A stretch of DNA of 64,000 bases from positions 1 through 64,000 of IMG/VR virus record IMGVR_UViG_3300020186_000396; one strand, written 5' to 3'. The notes under the pieces were generated by a model. It had not been told where the DNA came from, searched no databases, and worked only from the letters and a program-made list of their open reading frames with translations. A program made the translations under genes and the position numbers. This document shows positions 31,864 through 40,162 of the stretch, piece by piece. The stretch is from a virus. Each line of letters starts with the position of its first letter. Within the stretch, counting starts at the first letter, position 1.

Positions 31864-33075
31864 TTATCCTATAATTTCAAACTTCGGACAAGGAACAATA
31901 AACTTTCCGCCATTTTGGAGATAGTCTTGTTCGCGACTGACGAATTCATTAATAAAATGCCAAGGAAGAACTAACAGATAATCTGGCCTAGCTTTTCTCA
32001 TTTCGTCTTCTGAGAAGATCGGAATATTGGTTCCGACTGTCTTGAGGCCAAATTTGTACGGACTGCGCTCAGCAATACCATCAATCAACGTATGATCGAG
32101 TCCGAAAAATTGCAGAAGCGTGTTACCTTTGGTCGAAGCGCCATAGCCCCAAACGGTTTTGCCCTTAGCTTTAGCTTCTTTGATGAAGGCAACGGTAGTG
32201 TATTTTAGTTCTTCGATTTTTGAATAGAACTCATCCCAAGTGTAAAAGCTATCTAGGCCCTGCGTTTTCTCATAAGCTAACAAAGACGCTACCCTCATGT
32301 TACAAACATCTCGATGAGGCTGGGATGCAAACTTTTTGACGTCTCCGATCGTCTTCATCGCATAAACTCTGAACGAACCGCCGTTGATGTCGTTGAGTTG
32401 ACAGTCTACAATCTTGAATCCGTTTCGCTCGAACAGTGATTTCAAATTGAACAAAGAATAGTAATAGATGTGCTCGTGACAGATATTGTCAAATGCCATT
32501 TGTTTAATCATCAGCGGAGTATAGCTGAGCTGCAATACCCAAAGCCCATCATCTTCTAGAACTTCGGCTACGTCTTTAATGAAAACGTCTGGCTGATCTA
32601 GATCGTAAAACATCGCTATAGATGTAACTACTTTGGCCTTTAGATGGCCGAATTTAGATTCCTTGAATACTTTGGCTCCGAAATAATTCTGAATTACGTA
32701 ATCGCAATGTTTCTCGGCCTCATGTTTGAAAGAATCATCGGCCGGGTCAATACCGATCTTCTTCATGTCTGGGAGAAAACTAAGCAGCGTTCCGTCGTTG
32801 CTGGCGATATCAATCCAGAGGTCTTCCTTATTGACCTTGACAACTTTCATGATGGAATCGACGATGTCTTTTAGCTCGTTCTTCATCGTTGCGTTGATAC
32901 CAGATCTGTACCAATACTTTCCGTACATCGTGTCCATCGGAGCACATTTCTCTAATCGAACGGCACCGTGATCATCGAGCAATAGTTTCATTTCAACTTT
33001 GTCGTTTCGAGGTTCCTCGTTTGGCGCAAGGAAATCTGAAACGTATAGCTCGCCTAAAGTAAACAATTCTTTCAT
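31864..33075 (-). CDS. Sugar C-methyltransferase (SAM-dependent)
   Basis: 403 residues from ATG at 33075, which overlaps the stop of the next minus-strand gene by ATGA; a longer frame reaching 33132 is unlikely. DLWIDIASNDGTLLSF is motif I. AKVVTSIAMFYDL, HEHIYYYSL and GGSFRVYAMK are typical of the TylC3/NovU C-methyltransferases, as is the C-terminal VWGYGASTKGNTLLQFF Rossmann-like domain. The N-terminal zinc-binding Cys cluster common in the family is missing. It probably methylates a deoxysugar nucleotide made in this island. Confidence 0.85.
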   Translation of the reverse strand: MKELFTLGELYVSDFLAPNEEPRNDKVEMKLLLDDHGAVRLEKCAPMDTMYGKYWYRSGINATMKNELKDIVDSIMKVVKVNKEDLWIDIASNDGTLLSFLPDMKKIGIDPADDSFKHEAEKHCDYVIQNYFGAKVFKESKFGHLKAKVVTSIAMFYDLDQPDVFIKDVAEVLEDDGLWVLQLSYTPLMIKQMAFDNICHEHIYYYSLFNLKSLFERNGFKIVDCQLNDINGGSFRVYAMKTIGDVKKFASQPHRDVCNMRVASLLAYEKTQGLDSFYTWDEFYSKIEELKYTTVAFIKEAKAKGKTVWGYGASTKGNTLLQFFGLDHTLIDGIAERSPYKFGLKTVGTNIPIFSEDEMRKARPDYLLVLPWHFINEFVSREQDYLQNGGKFIVPCPKFEIIG

Positions 33076-34013
33076 TTTTCGTCCTTCATCATTATCGATA
33101 TCAAATCTTCGACCGAGTGTTTTGGTGTCCACTTTAGCTCTCTGGTAATCTTATTTATGTCAGCTCTCAGTATTGGGCGTTCTGGTCTAAGCAGCGTATT
33201 ATCAATGTCTATATAATCGGCGAAATTCAAATTCACATGCTCAAACGACCTTTGAATGAATTCTTTCGTAGAAGTTAGTGCCCCAGTACCTATAACGTAG
33301 TCGGTCGGATAACGGTTAGTCATCATTAAATGAACTGCTTCCATAAAGTCTGGAGCATAACCGTAATCCCTCATATCAAAAAGATTACCTATCTTCAGTC
33401 TTTCTTTGCTTCCGGCACTTATTTGTTTAGCGATTGTAGTTACCTTCTTGGTAAAGAAACCGCTACCTCGGCGTGGGCTTTCATGATTGAAGAATATTCC
33501 AGAGCAACAAAACATTCCAAATGTCTCGCGAAAGGCTCTCACCATATTGTCAGCATAAAGTTTTGCTGCGCTGTATGGTAATGTAGGTCTCGGATAAGTC
33601 ATTTCATCTTGCCATCCGGAACTATCATTGCCAAAAATCAAACACGATGATGCCTGAAAATACTTAATTTCTTTATTTACTTTCCGTATCGTTTCCATTA
33701 TAATTTGTGGAACATTAGCATTAAGCTGAAATGTTTGTTCAACATCTGTCCACGGATCGAAAATATTCGTAACTCCAGCAAAATTGTAAATCTCATCTGG
33801 TGAATGAGTTTTAATATAAAAATCCCAATCTACTGGGTTTGAAATGTTCATTGGTAAAATTTGAATAGATGGAACAAGGCTTTTCAGCCAGGCAATCTTG
33901 TTTGGGTCACTGTTGTATTTAACTACTCCGTACACTTCATAATTTTTAGAATCTAATAGTTCAGCTAGGTAGCTACCATCCTGGCCTAATGCTCCAACTA
34001 TGAACGCCTTCAT
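33072..34013 (-). CDS. GDP-mannose 4,6-dehydratase-like SDR, catalytic Glu lost
   Basis: 313 residues, extended SDR fold. GALGQDGSYLAELL binds the nucleotide cofactor, YSAAK keeps the Tyr-Lys pair, and FFNHESPRRGSGFFTKKV matches the GMD substrate region. The catalytic segment, TSELYG in ordinary GMD, reads SSCLIFG here, so the Glu used in water elimination is replaced. The gene at 34311 encodes a GMD with SSEMFG intact. This one may be an epimerase or reductase on a GDP-sugar instead. Confidence 0.85.
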   Translation of the reverse strand: MKAFIVGALGQDGSYLAELLDSKNYEVYGVVKYNSDPNKIAWLKSLVPSIQILPMNISNPVDWDFYIKTHSPDEIYNFAGVTNIFDPWTDVEQTFQLNANVPQIIMETIRKVNKEIKYFQASSCLIFGNDSSGWQDEMTYPRPTLPYSAAKLYADNMVRAFRETFGMFCCSGIFFNHESPRRGSGFFTKKVTTIAKQISAGSKERLKIGNLFDMRDYGYAPDFMEAVHLMMTNRYPTDYVIGTGALTSTKEFIQRSFEHVNLNFADYIDIDNTLLRPERPILRADINKITRELKWTPKHSVEDLISIMMKDEK

Positions 34014-34267
34014 TTTTTGCCGTACATCTTCGTGGACCCTTGCTTGTAAAGCTTCTGTACGGATCCTGTCTTCACCATTTCGTTTATCGACTCATCTATT
34101 TCTTGAATCAGATCATTACGTTGCGAATTAGCAATATTTGTTAGGCGAGTGGCGTCTGCTATCTGTTTATCGGTAGCGTCTGCATTTCTTTTAATGTCTT
34201 CAGCCATCCAGATTCTGATGTTAACAATTGTTAAAGAGTCTATCAAATTTCCTATCGAGATTTTCAT
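34010..34267 (-). CDS. Small unknown protein at head of leftward glycan operon
   Basis: 85 residues from ATG 34267 (MKISIGNLIDSLTIVNIRIW). A longer frame up to 34339 would run into the divergent gene and is unlikely. All helical, with QIADATRLTNIANSQRNDL. Similar short helical proteins occur in capsule and O-antigen loci, but I cannot name the function. Overlaps the next gene by ATGA. A TATA box lies 13 bases upstream on the minus strand. Confidence 0.6.
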   Translation of the reverse strand: MKISIGNLIDSLTIVNIRIWMAEDIKRNADATDKQIADATRLTNIANSQRNDLIQEIDESINEMVKTGSVQKLYKQGSTKMYGKK

Positions 34268-34310
34268 ACAGTTGAATATAACGATCTTAGATGTTGTTAT
34301 AATGTTATGT
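34268..34310. promoter_or_regulatory. Divergent promoter region of glycan operons
   Basis: Forty-three bases between divergent starts at 34267 (minus) and 34311 (plus). The plus strand has TATAAT at 34298-34303, 13 bases before the ATG. The minus strand has TATATT beginning 13 bases before its ATG. No Shine-Dalgarno is seen on either side. Both operons of the island appear to fire from here. Confidence 0.55.
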
Positions 34311-35312
34311 ATGAAGACAGCGTGCATTACTGGAATCACTGGACAAACAGGCTCTTATATATGTGAATTGCTTTTGGCTAAGGGTTATAAGGTCCACGGA
34401 TTAAAAAGACGAAGTAGCTCTCTTAATACCGAACGTTTAGACCACATTTACCTGGATCCGCATCAGGGCTCGAATTTAGAGTTGACTTATGGTGATTTGG
34501 CTGATTACTCTTCACTATCTAGCTGGGTTGGCGATATTAAACCGGATTTATTCTTTAACATGGCCGCTCAAAGCCACGTCCGTGTAAGCTTCGATGTCCC
34601 TGAATATACGATGGATGTAACTGGCACTGGCGTTATGCGCGTGCTAGAAGCCATTCGCAAGTACAGCCCTAAAACTAGATTTTTAACAGCATCTAGTTCT
34701 GAGATGTTCGGATCATCCCCTCCGCCTCAAAATGAGGACACTAAATTTAGGCCGCGGTCGCCATACGGAGTAGCTAAGGTCGCCGGTTACTACGCCACTG
34801 TAAATTATCGAGAGGCTTACGGGTTGCACGCTTGTAACGCCATTTCTTTCAATCACGAGTCAAGCAGACGTGGTGAGACCTTTGTTACGCGTAAAATCAC
34901 AAGAGCCGCGACGCGAATCAAACTAGGCCTTCAACAGAAGCTGTACCTCGGTAATATGGATTCCAAACGCGATTGGTCTCATGCGTTCGACGTAGCTGAC
35001 GCGATGTACAAAATCATCAGCGCCGATAAGGCTGACGACTTCGTCATCTCAAGCGGAGAGATGCACTCTGTTGAAGAGTTCGCGCAGGTTGCCTTCGACA
35101 AATTTGGACTGGACTATAACGACTATATCGAATTCGATGCGCGGTACCTACGTCCATCTGAGGTCGACGCGTTGCTCGGCGATTCTACAAAACTTAGAGA
35201 TGAGCTTGGTTGGAAGCCCAAATACAATTTCAAATCATTAGTTGACGAGATGCTCGAAGGCGATATGGAACTTGCGCGGCAGGAGCTGGTTTTGAAAGAA
35301 AACGCCAAATGA
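34311..35312 (+). CDS. gmd: GDP-mannose 4,6-dehydratase
   Basis: 333 residues from ATG 34311; upstream ATG 34302 would add three residues. GITGQTGSYICELLLAKGY (NADP loop), TASSSEMFGSS with the catalytic Glu, SPYGVAK with Tyr and Lys, NAISFNHESSRRGETFVTRK and LGNMDSKRDWSHA are the standard GMD motifs. It converts GDP-mannose to GDP-4-keto-6-deoxymannose. The next gene, GDP-fucose synthase, uses that product, so the phage encodes the route to GDP-L-fucose apart from GDP-mannose itself. Confidence 0.93.
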   Translation: MKTACITGITGQTGSYICELLLAKGYKVHGLKRRSSSLNTERLDHIYLDPHQGSNLELTYGDLADYSSLSSWVGDIKPDLFFNMAAQSHVRVSFDVPEYTMDVTGTGVMRVLEAIRKYSPKTRFLTASSSEMFGSSPPPQNEDTKFRPRSPYGVAKVAGYYATVNYREAYGLHACNAISFNHESSRRGETFVTRKITRAATRIKLGLQQKLYLGNMDSKRDWSHAFDVADAMYKIISADKADDFVISSGEMHSVEEFAQVAFDKFGLDYNDYIEFDARYLRPSEVDALLGDSTKLRDELGWKPKYNFKSLVDEMLEGDMELARQELVLKENAK

Positions 35313-36232
35313 AGATTTTAGTAACGGGTGCCGGTGGATTTTTAGGACATCATTTGCTTAAAGAGCTGAGGGCAGTTAATCCTAAAACTTTTATATTATC
35401 GCCTCGAAGTGCTCAATTAGATTTACTAGACAGAGATTCTACATGCGATTATGTGGGCGCACGCGCGCCTGATGTTATACTTCACATGGCCGCTCTATGC
35501 GGAGGAATTTTAGCAAACCAGAATAGCCCGGCAGATTTTCTTCATGCTAATGTGGATATGGCAACAAACATTTTTTATGCCGCTAAAGAGTCGGGCTGTA
35601 AATCTGTGTACAGTCTTGGTAGCGTATGTGCCTATCCTAAATTCTGCCCAGTGCCATTCAAAGAGGATAATCTATGGGATGGATACCCTGAAGAGACCAA
35701 CGCTCCGTACGGAATGGCTAAACGTCTTCTTATGATGCTAGGACAGACGTACCGACAGCAGTATGGATTCACTGGTGCGCATTTCATTCCAGTAAACATG
35801 TATGGCGAACACGATCATTTTGATTTGGTAAACAGTCATGTTATTCCGGCATTGTTAAACAAATTCGTTACCGGAGTTAAAAATAACTCTGCTTACGTTG
35901 AATGTTGGGGTACCGGAGAAGCTACGCGCGAATTCCTTTACGCGGGGGATTGTGTACAGGCCATTGTTCAAGCGGTGACGACCGGATTTGATTGTGCTGA
36001 GCCGATCAATCTCGGAACCGGGCAAAACATCTCGATACGGGATTTAGCATATTTAATTAAAGACATTACTGGATTCACAGGAGAAATTGTTTTTAATGGA
36101 ACGGTATCTGACGGGCAACCAAAACGTATGCTTGACGTATCAAGGGCTCATAAATATCTGAGCTGGAATGCCACAACAACATTACGTGAAGGCATCAAAA
36201 AAACTTACGAATGGTATAAGGCTACACGATGA
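35309..36232 (+). CDS. fcl: GDP-L-fucose synthase
   Basis: 307 residues. ILVTGAGGFLGHHLL nucleotide loop, LHMAALCGGI, SLGSVCAYPK with catalytic Ser, APYGMAKR with Tyr/Lys, and NMYGEHDHFDLVNSHVIPAL match GDP-fucose synthase (3,5-epimerase/4-reductase). Begins with an ATGA overlap after gmd, giving the usual gmd-fcl pair. Fucose could go on to phage proteins, DNA or a host surface glycan. Confidence 0.9.
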   Translation: MKILVTGAGGFLGHHLLKELRAVNPKTFILSPRSAQLDLLDRDSTCDYVGARAPDVILHMAALCGGILANQNSPADFLHANVDMATNIFYAAKESGCKSVYSLGSVCAYPKFCPVPFKEDNLWDGYPEETNAPYGMAKRLLMMLGQTYRQQYGFTGAHFIPVNMYGEHDHFDLVNSHVIPALLNKFVTGVKNNSAYVECWGTGEATREFLYAGDCVQAIVQAVTTGFDCAEPINLGTGQNISIRDLAYLIKDITGFTGEIVFNGTVSDGQPKRMLDVSRAHKYLSWNATTTLREGIKKTYEWYKATR

Positions 36233-37023
36233 CAGATGGAGATGCTGATGGTATCAGACAGCCTGACCCTAACTATGTCTGGCCGCCAGACCATGATGGC
36301 ACGGCCATCATGATGGTCACGTATAATCGTTTAGAGTTAACGAAGAGAATGCTTAATTCTCTTTTCGCTAATACTCACGGCCCTTATAGATTGATTGTAG
36401 TTGACAATGGATCAACAGACGGAACTGTTGAATGGCTAAAAGAATGTAAAGAGGGGGGCAGTGTTTTTTGGGATCTTCAATTGAATCCTAAAAACATGGG
36501 TATCGCTATCGGTCGCAACCAATGTTTGCAGCTTGCTAAGAAATACAATTCTGCCTACTTATCAACCGTTGACAATGACGTAGAGTTTCCTGAAGACTGG
36601 CTTAGAAAATGTGTGGATGTTATTAAAGCAAATCCAAATTTTGCAATTGGATTGAACATGGAAGGAATAAAGTATCCGCTCATAACCTTAAAACAAAAAC
36701 AGTTCCAGTTAAAAAAGCATGGTAATCTAGGAACAGCCTGTACTGTTTTCCATAGAGAACTGCATGATAAGATTGGTTATTTTATAACTGAATTTGGTTT
36801 GTATGGCGAAGAAGACGCCGATTTCTTTTATAGGGCACGCATCGCTGGATTCAAGATGGGCTATCTTTTAGAGATGGGCACGCATTTCGGTGAAGGTGCA
36901 TTGGATGAGGGTACTTATCGTGCGTTTAAAAGTGAAAACCATCGTAAAAATTTACCCAAATTCAGATCTAATTGTGCGGAATATTCAAGCGGGAAACGAC
37001 CCATCTACATAAAATTCGGATGA
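36229..37023 (+). CDS. Family 2 glycosyltransferase
   Basis: 264 residues. GTAIMMVTYNRLELTKR, LIVVDNGSTDGTVEWL and STVDNDVEFP (DxD metal site) give the GT-A/GT2 core. YGEEDADFFYRARIAG is the acceptor-side ED motif. It overlaps fcl by ATGA and so is probably a fucosyl- or deoxysugar transferase, an inference from position. Confidence 0.9.
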   Translation: MTDGDADGIRQPDPNYVWPPDHDGTAIMMVTYNRLELTKRMLNSLFANTHGPYRLIVVDNGSTDGTVEWLKECKEGGSVFWDLQLNPKNMGIAIGRNQCLQLAKKYNSAYLSTVDNDVEFPEDWLRKCVDVIKANPNFAIGLNMEGIKYPLITLKQKQFQLKKHGNLGTACTVFHRELHDKIGYFITEFGLYGEEDADFFYRARIAGFKMGYLLEMGTHFGEGALDEGTYRAFKSENHRKNLPKFRSNCAEYSSGKRPIYIKFG

Positions 37024-37057
37024 CGAGTTGCTTAGTTTACAATCACAACAAGCTTTT

Positions 37058-37387
37058 ATGATCGCGCCACGTTTAACCCCATGGGAAAAGTACAGCGCTC
37101 GCGAATGGCGCCGAAGCGTCGTTACCGAATACGGTAACGTACCGCTCGTCCGTTGTTGGGGTCGCAACAAGCACGGTGTGGCCGAGTGGACCTGGGCAAC
37201 GTTGACGCCTGGATTTCAGGCTATCCCTCCGGAATATTTCAAATCCAAAGTCTCCAAATTTTTGACGCCGTATCATGTGAAAAACACCGTCTTCGTACGT
37301 AAATGTGATGCATTGATTCAAGCCGATGACCTCATGAGAGGTGCCGGGCTTTTGTTATTAAAAAATAAACACTTAGCATTCCTATGA
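37058..37387 (+). CDS. Unknown small protein
   Basis: 109 residues from ATG 37058 (MIAPRLTPWEKYSAREW); an in-frame start at 37028 exists. Trp- and Arg-rich N-terminal half (YGNVPLVRCWGRNKHGVAEW). The last third lies over a hairpin with T-run (about 37318-37357), so the true end of the transcript is unclear. No family recognised. Overlaps the next gene by ATGA. Confidence 0.45.
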   Translation: MIAPRLTPWEKYSAREWRRSVVTEYGNVPLVRCWGRNKHGVAEWTWATLTPGFQAIPPEYFKSKVSKFLTPYHVKNTVFVRKCDALIQADDLMRGAGLLLLKNKHLAFL

Positions 37388-37836
37388 AATTAACTTTGGA
37401 CTTGGTACCATCTTCGTCTTGGTTTAATAATGTACGCGCAGTTGTAACTGTACAGCAGTGGGATACTTTAAGACATAAAGTCTATTCAAAAGCTGCTAGT
37501 GTTTGTGAAATTTGCGGTGGTGTTGGTAGAAATCATCCAGTTGAATGCCATGAAATTTGGCATTACGATGACGTTAAATTAATCCAGCGTCTAACTGGTA
37601 TGATTGCTTTATGTCCCAATTGTCACATGGTAAAACATTTCGGCCTTGCTCAGATTCAAAATCGGGAAGCCCAAGCACTTAGACATTTAATGCGTGTTAA
37701 TAACATTACACGCACTGAAGCCGAAGCTCATATAAATGACGCCTTTCAAATTTGGCAAAACCGAAGTTCCAAATCTTGGACATTAGATATTCTTCATTTA
37801 GAAGAGTATGGAATTGATATTAAAACATTACGATGA
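37384..37836 (+). CDS. HNH-type nuclease
   Basis: 150 residues. CEICGG and CPNC zinc pairs surround VECHEIWHYDD, and LTGMIALCPNCHMVKH carries the second His pair. This is a zinc-containing HNH fold as found in many phage proteins. The last 60 residues are helical. It lies between the glycan genes and a Thg1-like gene, and may be a stand-alone homing endonuclease. Confidence 0.8.
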   Translation: MKLTLDLVPSSSWFNNVRAVVTVQQWDTLRHKVYSKAASVCEICGGVGRNHPVECHEIWHYDDVKLIQRLTGMIALCPNCHMVKHFGLAQIQNREAQALRHLMRVNNITRTEAEAHINDAFQIWQNRSSKSWTLDILHLEEYGIDIKTLR

Positions 37837-37842
37837 TATACT
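37837..37842 (+). promoter_or_regulatory. TATA box 12 nt before start of 37849 gene
   Basis: GATATAC with TATA at 37837, then CTCTACGT and ATG 37849. No Shine-Dalgarno. Same spacing as the boxes at 8475 and 20688. Confidence 0.35.
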
Positions 37843-37848
37843 CTACGT

Positions 37849-38637
37849 ATGGCCATTCATACCTTAAAAGATAGAATCAACAGCTATCGCGATGCTTGCT
37901 CTCAGAAGCTTTTGCGTCGATTGCCTGTTGTCATCAACGTGAATGGTAGGGGTTTCCGCAGAGTTACGTCAATGATTGAGAAACCGTTCTCTGCCGATTT
38001 GGCAAACGTGATGTGCGCAACAGCTGTCAAACTCTGCCACGAGATTGATGGCGCTGTGTTTGCTTATACGTTCAATGATGACATCACAATCATTACTAGA
38101 AACGATCAGTCTTATGAAACGCAACCGTGGTTTCAGAATGATGTACAAAAAATTGTATCGGCCGCGTCATCTATTGCAACGCTTGAATTTAGCAATGCAG
38201 CCAAAGAAGTGGGTCTTGGCTCGCTTGCTGAAGCTATGTTCACCTCTCATGCGTTTACAGTTCCGTCGCTCACCGAGGCAATCAATGTGCTGATTGCCAA
38301 GCAACAGTTGGCGTCTCAATCGGCTCTTAACTTTTCTGTATTCTATGAGTTGACAGAAAAGTACGGTGATGATGCGATTGAGATTTTGCAAAACAGAACG
38401 CCAGATGACAAAGAAGAACTTCTTGAAGAGTGTGGAAGAAGCTTCAGTGCATACCCGGCTCCATTCAGACGAGGAGTGGCGTGTTATCGCTCACCTACTC
38501 TGGTAAACTCAAAAGATGGTGGCATTATCAAAAACAAATGGGTAATCGATCCTGATCTTCCGCTGTTTTCTAAAGACCAGGCCTTTCTTACAAATATATT
38601 TAAAACCGGCTCTGACATCATCAGAGCTGGACACTAA
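37849..38637 (+). CDS. Second Thg1-like protein with altered active site
   Basis: 262 residues. VVINVNGRGFRRVTSMIEKP aligns with the Thg1 segment RLDGRNFSKLTKK, but the metal-binding Asp is Asn32. AYTFNDDITI stands where SDE occurs, keeping the Asp but changing Glu to Asp. DVQKIVSAASSIATLEF matches the helix after the palm. The C terminus (PAPFRRGVACYRSP) also agrees with Thg1. The enzyme may be inactive or use other chemistry, or may work as a subunit with the intact Thg1 at 19935; Thg1 proteins are tetramers. Confidence 0.8.
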   Translation: MAIHTLKDRINSYRDACSQKLLRRLPVVINVNGRGFRRVTSMIEKPFSADLANVMCATAVKLCHEIDGAVFAYTFNDDITIITRNDQSYETQPWFQNDVQKIVSAASSIATLEFSNAAKEVGLGSLAEAMFTSHAFTVPSLTEAINVLIAKQQLASQSALNFSVFYELTEKYGDDAIEILQNRTPDDKEELLEECGRSFSAYPAPFRRGVACYRSPTLVNSKDGGIIKNKWVIDPDLPLFSKDQAFLTNIFKTGSDIIRAGH

Positions 38638-39365
38638 GGCTTCTTCTTCATAAAAAAACTTAGCAGCATCATGAGGAAGTTGTAAAGCTGACCCACCATT
38701 CCTTGCTGAATAGGTCCGTCATCTACCTCGCCAAGCTCGCGCGGTTCAAATTCTACGAAGGAATGAACAATTGGCATGTCCAACGGGGCTTCGAATTCAA
38801 CGTGGTCGTCAGTAAAGTTTTCGGCAGTTACATTAGCTAGTGCTTGTTCGAATAGTGTTACCTTCATAAAAGCATCTGAATATGCGGTCACGGCGCGCGT
38901 ATAATCGGCTTCAGGGGCAGTGTAATACCCTTGTTGTCTCAGGAGCTTAGAGAATCCAGAAGGGCTTCCTGCCTCAACCTGGGCCCAAGCAATGGTGTAC
39001 CGTTTGTTACGAAGTAAATTAAAATGGTGTTCAACGCCTAAGTCAAGGGTCGGGAAAGATCGAAACCATGAACCTGGATTTTCTGATTTTAGCTCTACTC
39101 GCTTACCGTTGATAATCTCCCACACGCCATTGAGTGCGCAGTACTCGATGATTTGACCTGCAACATCTGCCGCCTTGGAATTACCTATGTTATTGTTCCA
39201 ACAATAGGTTCCTTGACCAGTTTCAATTGACCATTGGGCAAAGATAATAGATATTTGTTTCTTGTTCGGGTAGGCGTCGTACGATTCCTTCCAAGCATGA
39301 ATCATAGCTTCTACAAAATCTAGTTTAGTAAATGTTGATCTAACCGTAGGAACTCTTTTAAGCAT
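38634..39365 (-). CDS. Glucosaminidase-like cell-wall lysin with membrane tail
   Basis: 243 residues from ATG 39365. IIFAQWSIETGQGTYCWNNN, followed by IGNSK, resembles the catalytic Glu region of FlgJ/AtlA-type glucosaminidases (ETGWG...NxxGIK). WFRSFPTLDLGVEHHF and YYTAPEADYTRAVTAYS match the later repeats of that fold. The last 20 residues (LYNFLMMLLSFFMKKKP) look like a membrane anchor. It is probably the endolysin or a related wall hydrolase. It is on the opposite strand to its neighbours, convergent with Thg1-like 2 and divergent from the 39390 gene. Confidence 0.8.
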   Translation of the reverse strand: MLKRVPTVRSTFTKLDFVEAMIHAWKESYDAYPNKKQISIIFAQWSIETGQGTYCWNNNIGNSKAADVAGQIIEYCALNGVWEIINGKRVELKSENPGSWFRSFPTLDLGVEHHFNLLRNKRYTIAWAQVEAGSPSGFSKLLRQQGYYTAPEADYTRAVTAYSDAFMKVTLFEQALANVTAENFTDDHVEFEAPLDMPIVHSFVEFEPRELGEVDDGPIQQGMVGQLYNFLMMLLSFFMKKKP

Positions 39366-39376
39366 ATCAATGGTGA

Positions 39377-39382
39377 TATAAC
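39377..39382 (+). promoter_or_regulatory. TATA box 13 nt before start of 39390 gene
   Basis: GATATAA with TATA at 39377, between divergent genes. The complement GTTATATCAC lies 15 bases before the minus-strand lysin start, so the box may serve both. Confidence 0.35.
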
Positions 39383-39389
39383 AAAGACG

Positions 39390-39995
39390 ATGGAAGAGAA
39401 AAGCATAATAAGAATTGAAGACCAGATTCAGTTTGCGTTTGAAAATTTCGGTGATTTCCCGCCTGAACAACAAAAAAAACTAATAGAAATTGTTCAAACT
39501 AAATTCAAAGTGGAGCAAATGAGCTGGCAGCTACGCGAGCCCGTGTTCTACGGTTTTGTTGCTTACTCTCTTCCGGTTGAGAACTACCCAATCAGGACAA
39601 TGGTTACTTCTTTGCTTTCTGAAGATCTATTTGGAAGACATTTAAAAGAGAACATTAACGAAGCAAAAATAGCTTTATTGCAAAACTTTACTACGCTTAT
39701 GAAATTCTATACCGGTGCTTCTGATATGAAATGGCAAAAGAATTTTGCCTTTCTTGATACAAGATTAGGCAACGCGTTAATCAACGCGCATTTAACTGAT
39801 ATCAAAAAAGAGTTACAAAACAGATATTGTTCTGATTATCGCCTTGATGGCTCAATCAGGCAGGTACTAGACCTATACCATGTTACAGGTTTAAAACTTG
39901 GAGATTTGGTTTTAACATTCAAATCCAGACCTAAACAGTTGGAACTTATTACAAAAGTTGTGCCAGAGGCTGCTAAATACGTCACCATGATCTAG
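39390..39995 (+). CDS. Unknown helical protein
   Basis: 201 residues. Fully helical in appearance (EDQIQFAFENFGDFPPEQQK, KIALLQNFTTLMKFYTG, GSIRQVLDLYHVTGLKLGD). No motif found. Divergent from the lysin gene and followed by tRNA-Arg. Confidence 0.55.
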   Translation: MEEKSIIRIEDQIQFAFENFGDFPPEQQKKLIEIVQTKFKVEQMSWQLREPVFYGFVAYSLPVENYPIRTMVTSLLSEDLFGRHLKENINEAKIALLQNFTTLMKFYTGASDMKWQKNFAFLDTRLGNALINAHLTDIKKELQNRYCSDYRLDGSIRQVLDLYHVTGLKLGDLVLTFKSRPKQLELITKVVPEAAKYVTMI

Positions 39996-40036
39996 TTGCC
40001 GATGGTGCTAAGAAGCTATACAGTACAGTAACACAT

Positions 40037-40110
40037 GCGCTCGTAGCCTAATGGATAAGGCCCCAAACTTCTAATTTGGTTTTTTGCAGGTTCGAGCCCT
40101 GCCGAGCGCG
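40037..40110 (+). tRNA. tRNA-Arg (anticodon UCU)
   Basis: Acceptor arms GCGCTCG and CGAGCGC pair perfectly. D-arm GCCTAATGGATAAGGC. Anticodon stem CCAAA/TTTGG with loop CTTCTAA, giving TCT. T-arm GCAGG-TTCGAGC-CCTGC. Discriminator G. CCA is not encoded, unlike the tRNA-Ser. It would read AGA codons, common in AT-rich phage genes. Confidence 0.95.
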
Positions 40111-40162
40111 CTATATCGATACGATTTCGGACGGTTAAAAGCGAGCGGTTATATACCGCTTT

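Noticed and set aside
34268-34339. Longer N terminus of the minus-strand gene ending at 34010
   Set aside because: It would cross the divergent promoter and the start of gmd; ATG 34267 with a TATA box 13 bases upstream fits better.
37318-37357. Terminator at AAGCC...GGCTTTTG
   Set aside because: The stem is interrupted and falls inside an open frame; kept only as a note in that gene's entry.
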